Source: an uncultured Oscillospiraceae bacterium
GTDB taxonomy: Bacteria > Bacillota > Clostridia > Oscillospirales > Acutalibacteraceae
Reading direction: 5' to 3'
DNA: 14,767 nt
Assembly (NCBI GenBank): GCA_910587835.1
Contig: CAJUNQ010000023.1
Location: 1 to 14,767 of the forward strand
Numbering within the stretch: the first letter of the stretch is position 1; every line of letters starts with the position of its first letter. This document shows positions 13,315 to 14,767 of this stretch, piece after piece. The notes under the pieces were generated by a model, which was not told where the DNA came from, made no database searches, and saw nothing but the letters and a program-made list of their open reading frames with translations. The position numbers were made by a program, and so were the translations under genes.

Positions 13315-13890
13315 ATGGCCGAGGATTACCGGGAGCTCAGCGACGACCGCCTGGCCGCGCTTGTGCGGGGGGGCGCAGCCGAGGCCTTTGTGGAGCTGAG
13401 CACCCGCTATATGGGCTTGGTCCGGGCTCGGGCTGCCTCCTTCTCCGGCCCCGGCGCGCCGGAAAAGGAGGACCTGTTTCAAGAGGGGTTTTTGGGCCTT
13501 TACGCAGCCGCCCTCAGCTTTCAGGAGTCCAGAGGCGCGCCCTTCTCCGCCTATGCCGCGGCCTGCGTCTACAACCGCATGGCCAGCGCGGCCCGCAGTC
13601 ACCAGAGCTTTGGCAACCGCACTCTCAACGAGTCCCTCCCTCTGGACAGCGCCAGCGGCCTGTCTGCCCCTGCCGGTGGCCCGGAGGACCGCTATGAGCT
13701 GCGAGAGAGCTTTCACGCCATGTGGAAGGGCATCGAGCAGACCCTGAGCCCATTGGAGCTGCGGGTGCTGCGGCTCTATCTGGGGGGCTGGCGGCGGGAG
13801 GAGATTGAGGAGAGAACAGGTATATCCCTGCGCAGCTTTGACAATGCCCTGCACCGGGTCCGCGCCAAGCTGCGCAAGCTGGACACATAA
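13315..13890 (+). CDS. RNA polymerase sigma-70 family factor, SigH-like
   Basis: A 191-residue alternative sigma factor lacking region 1.1 and region 3. Region 2 spans about 20-95, with the core-binding segment DLFQEGFLGLYAAALSF at 53-69 and FSAYAAACVYNRMASAAR at 77-94, the -10 recognition part. Region 4 spans about 143-188 (LSPLELRVLRLYLGG, then EEIEERTGISLRSFDNALHR as the -35-reading helix-turn-helix). The pattern resembles the sporulation and stationary-phase factor SigH of Clostridia, but it could be a paralogue. ATG 13315 follows GGGAGG. A zinc-ribbon gene follows after a 27-base gap and may be co-transcribed. Regulation may involve the palindromic repeats in its leader. Confidence 0.88.
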   Translation: MAEDYRELSDDRLAALVRGGAAEAFVELSTRYMGLVRARAASFSGPGAPEKEDLFQEGFLGLYAAALSFQESRGAPFSAYAAACVYNRMASAARSHQSFGNRTLNESLPLDSASGLSAPAGGPEDRYELRESFHAMWKGIEQTLSPLELRVLRLYLGGWRREEIEERTGISLRSFDNALHRVRAKLRKLDT

Positions 13891-13917
13891 AACCCCAGGC
13901 TGGAAGGGAGAGACCCC

Positions 13918-14220
13918 ATGATGAACCGTGACAAGCTTCTTCGGTGCCGTGCCTGCGGCAAGCAGTTTGTGTTTACTGCTGCCGAGCAGGCGTTCTACGC
14001 GAAAAAGGGCTTTGCCCTGTGGCCCCGCCGCTGCAAGGATTGCCGCCGGACCGCTCAAAGCCGCAAGCCCCTGCACCGGGCCGTGTGCGCGGCTTGCGGC
14101 CGGGACACCCAGGTCCCCTTTGTGCCTGACGAGAGCCGCATGGTCTACTGCCGGGACTGCTATGCCCAGATTGTGGCCGAACGCCGGGAGGAAAAGGCCC
14201 GCCGCCAGAGGGCGGAATAG
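13918..14220 (+). CDS. Small double zinc-ribbon protein
   Basis: A 100-residue protein with two four-cysteine zinc ribbons. The first uses Cys10, Cys13, Cys39 and Cys42 (CRAC...CKDC). The second uses Cys57, Cys60, Cys78 and Cys81 (CAAC...CRDC). A charged, arginine-rich helix closes it (ERREEKARRQRAE). This resembles the uncharacterised probable zinc-ribbon families of Firmicutes. DNA, RNA or protein binding is possible, but no function is established. Adjacent ATG codons at 13918 and 13921 are both usable, and GGGAG lies about 8 bases upstream. It lies 27 bases after the sigma factor gene, so one transcript is likely. The second ribbon's coding end is duplicated directly downstream. Confidence 0.8.
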   Translation: MMNRDKLLRCRACGKQFVFTAAEQAFYAKKGFALWPRRCKDCRRTAQSRKPLHRAVCAACGRDTQVPFVPDESRMVYCRDCYAQIVAERREEKARRQRAE

Positions 14221-14432
14221 GGGGACTTTGGGGAAGGGGCCACCGTGGCAAAAAATTGCGGAGAGCCGGGACACCCAAGCTCTCTTTGCGCCTGACGAGA
14301 GCCGCATGGTCTACTGCCGGGACTGCTACACCCGGATTGTGGCCGAATGCCGGGAGGAAAGAGCCCGCTACCGGAGAGCGAAATAGGGGGGCTTCTGGGG
14401 AGGGAAATTCCGTGGCAAAAAAAATTGCGGAG
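14101..14432 (+). repeat. 166-bp tandem duplication of the zinc-ribbon gene 3' end
   Basis: Unit 1 (14101-14266) and unit 2 (14267 to about 14432) match along their length, from CGGGACACCCA through the stop codon and the trailing GTGGCAAAAA(AAA)TTGCGGAG. Since 166 is not divisible by three, the copy lies in another frame and cannot extend the parent protein. Several substitutions show the duplication is not recent. Confidence 0.85.
14267..14386 (+). pseudogene. Orphan C-terminal zinc-ribbon fragment
   Basis: The second duplication unit encodes RDTQALFAPDESRMVYCRDC then YTRIVAECREERARYRRAK and stop at 14384-14386, matching the parent's last 39 residues with about ten changes. The first CxxC pair of the ribbon is missing and there is no start codon with a ribosome site, so it is a dead fragment. 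Conservation of the protein-level pattern is explained by common origin. Confidence 0.75.
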
Positions 14433-14447
14433 ATTTGAAAAAAGGGG

Positions 14448-14476
14448 TTGACAAATGGCGCATCCGGCGCTATAAT
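14448..14476 (+). promoter_or_regulatory. Strong promoter of the tRNA pair
   Basis: TTGACA (14448-14453), a 17-base spacer and TATAAT (14471-14476): a perfect consensus promoter 20 bases before tRNA-Asp, as expected of a stable-RNA operon. Confidence 0.92.
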
Positions 14477-14495
14477 ATACAAGGTCAGTTGAGAT

Positions 14496-14572
14496 GGCCC
14501 GGTAGTTCAGTTGGTTAGAACGCTAGCCTGTCACGCTAGAGGTCGACGGTTCGAGCCCGTTCCGGGTCGCCA
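14496..14572 (+). tRNA. tRNA-Asp (anticodon GTC)
   Basis: A 77-nt cloverleaf with acceptor stem GGCCCGG/CCGGGTC (one G-U pair) and D-loop AGTTCAGTTGGTTAGA. The anticodon loop CTGTCAC carries GTC, the T-arm is GGTTCGAGCC, the discriminator is G and CCA is encoded at 14570-14572. It is the first of two tRNAs from one promoter. Confidence 0.95.
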
Positions 14573-14617
14573 ACATAGTTTGCAGGCAAAGGCTTTCTAT
14601 GCCGCAAGCTATTCCTT

Positions 14618-14693
14618 GCTGCTATGGCTCAGGTGGTAGAGCACATCCTTGGTAAGGATGAGGTCTCCAGTTCGAATCTGGATAGCAGCTCCA
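14618..14693 (+). tRNA. tRNA-Thr (anticodon GGT)
   Basis: A 76-nt cloverleaf with acceptor stem GCTGCTA/TAGCAGC. The anticodon stem is CATCC/GGATG with loop TTGGTAA, giving GGT. The T-loop is GTTCGAAT, the discriminator is T and CCA is encoded at 14691-14693. It lies 45 bases after tRNA-Asp and is co-transcribed with it. Confidence 0.95.
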
Positions 14694-14695
14694 CA

Positions 14696-14735
14696 AAACC
14701 CCGTAAGACTGCGGTCTGCGGGGTTTTTGTTTTGT
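14696..14735 (+). terminator. Rho-independent terminator of the tRNA operon
   Basis: AAACCCCG (14696-14703) pairs with CGGGGTTT (14719-14726), with an inner loop, followed by a T-rich tail from 14724 (TTTTTGTTTTG). Nothing further is seen to the window end. Confidence 0.88.
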
Positions 14736-14767
14736 CCAATGGGCTTTCAAAATTGGGCTTGACCCAC

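Noticed and set aside
13201..14307. Very long open frame on the minus strand opposite the sigma factor and zinc-ribbon genes
   Set aside because: It reads as low-complexity Ala/Gly/Pro-rich sequence typical of antisense frames in GC-rich genes, runs through the palindromic repeats, and matches no family, while the plus strand has two convincing genes.

Overview
The window looks like chromosomal DNA from a moderately GC-rich gut Clostridia, most likely the Oscillospiraceae (Flavonifractor/Pseudoflavonifractor type). This is inferred from protein style, strong AGGAGG-type ribosome sites, an ECF transporter S component, a SigH-like sigma factor and CCA-encoding tRNA genes. No rRNA or other taxonomic marker is present, so the assignment is tentative.

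Layout. (1) 1-3513, AT-richer: a decayed sugar-type ABC importer locus with one intact orphan solute-binding lipoprotein (318-1739), an N-terminal stub of its permease (1752-1907), a duplicated leader, and a second, paralogous binding protein broken by a single-base frameshift (2189-3513). (2) 3598-4753, minus strand: an ECF transporter S component overlapping a small uridine-kinase-like P-loop kinase, probably one uptake-and-phosphorylate unit. (3) 4990-6132, minus: a DUF362 protein with two 4Fe-4S clusters. (4) 6252-6973: fragments of two dead MATE efflux genes and a relic frame split by a MITE. (5) 6974-9138, minus: a tightly packed VOC / MarR / MATE operon with a clear promoter and a palindromic operator candidate, divergent from an SGNH hydrolase (9312-9947). 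(6) 9948-10633: a relic membrane-peptide frame, terminators, and a stand-alone promoter followed by a strongly self-complementary RNA-like segment (10426-10573) whose overall fold resembles 6S RNA. (7) 10634-12543: a PhnP-like metallo-hydrolase (minus) divergent from an AraC regulator (plus), with a 70-bp array of 14-bp repeats between them. (8) 12544-14767: a duplicated AraC tail split by a MITE, a SigH-like sigma factor behind a leader with 25-bp palindromic tandem repeats, a double zinc-ribbon protein whose 3' end is tandemly duplicated, then tRNA-Asp and tRNA-Thr with their own promoter and terminator.

The main theme is genome churn. Two families of miniature inverted-repeat elements occur (family A twice, family B once). 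At least three partial tandem duplications have left gene tails or leaders beside intact parents, and there are several pseudogene fragments. The most promising undescribed items are the stand-alone structured RNA, the two repeat arrays in regulatory positions, and the similar cores of the two MITE families.
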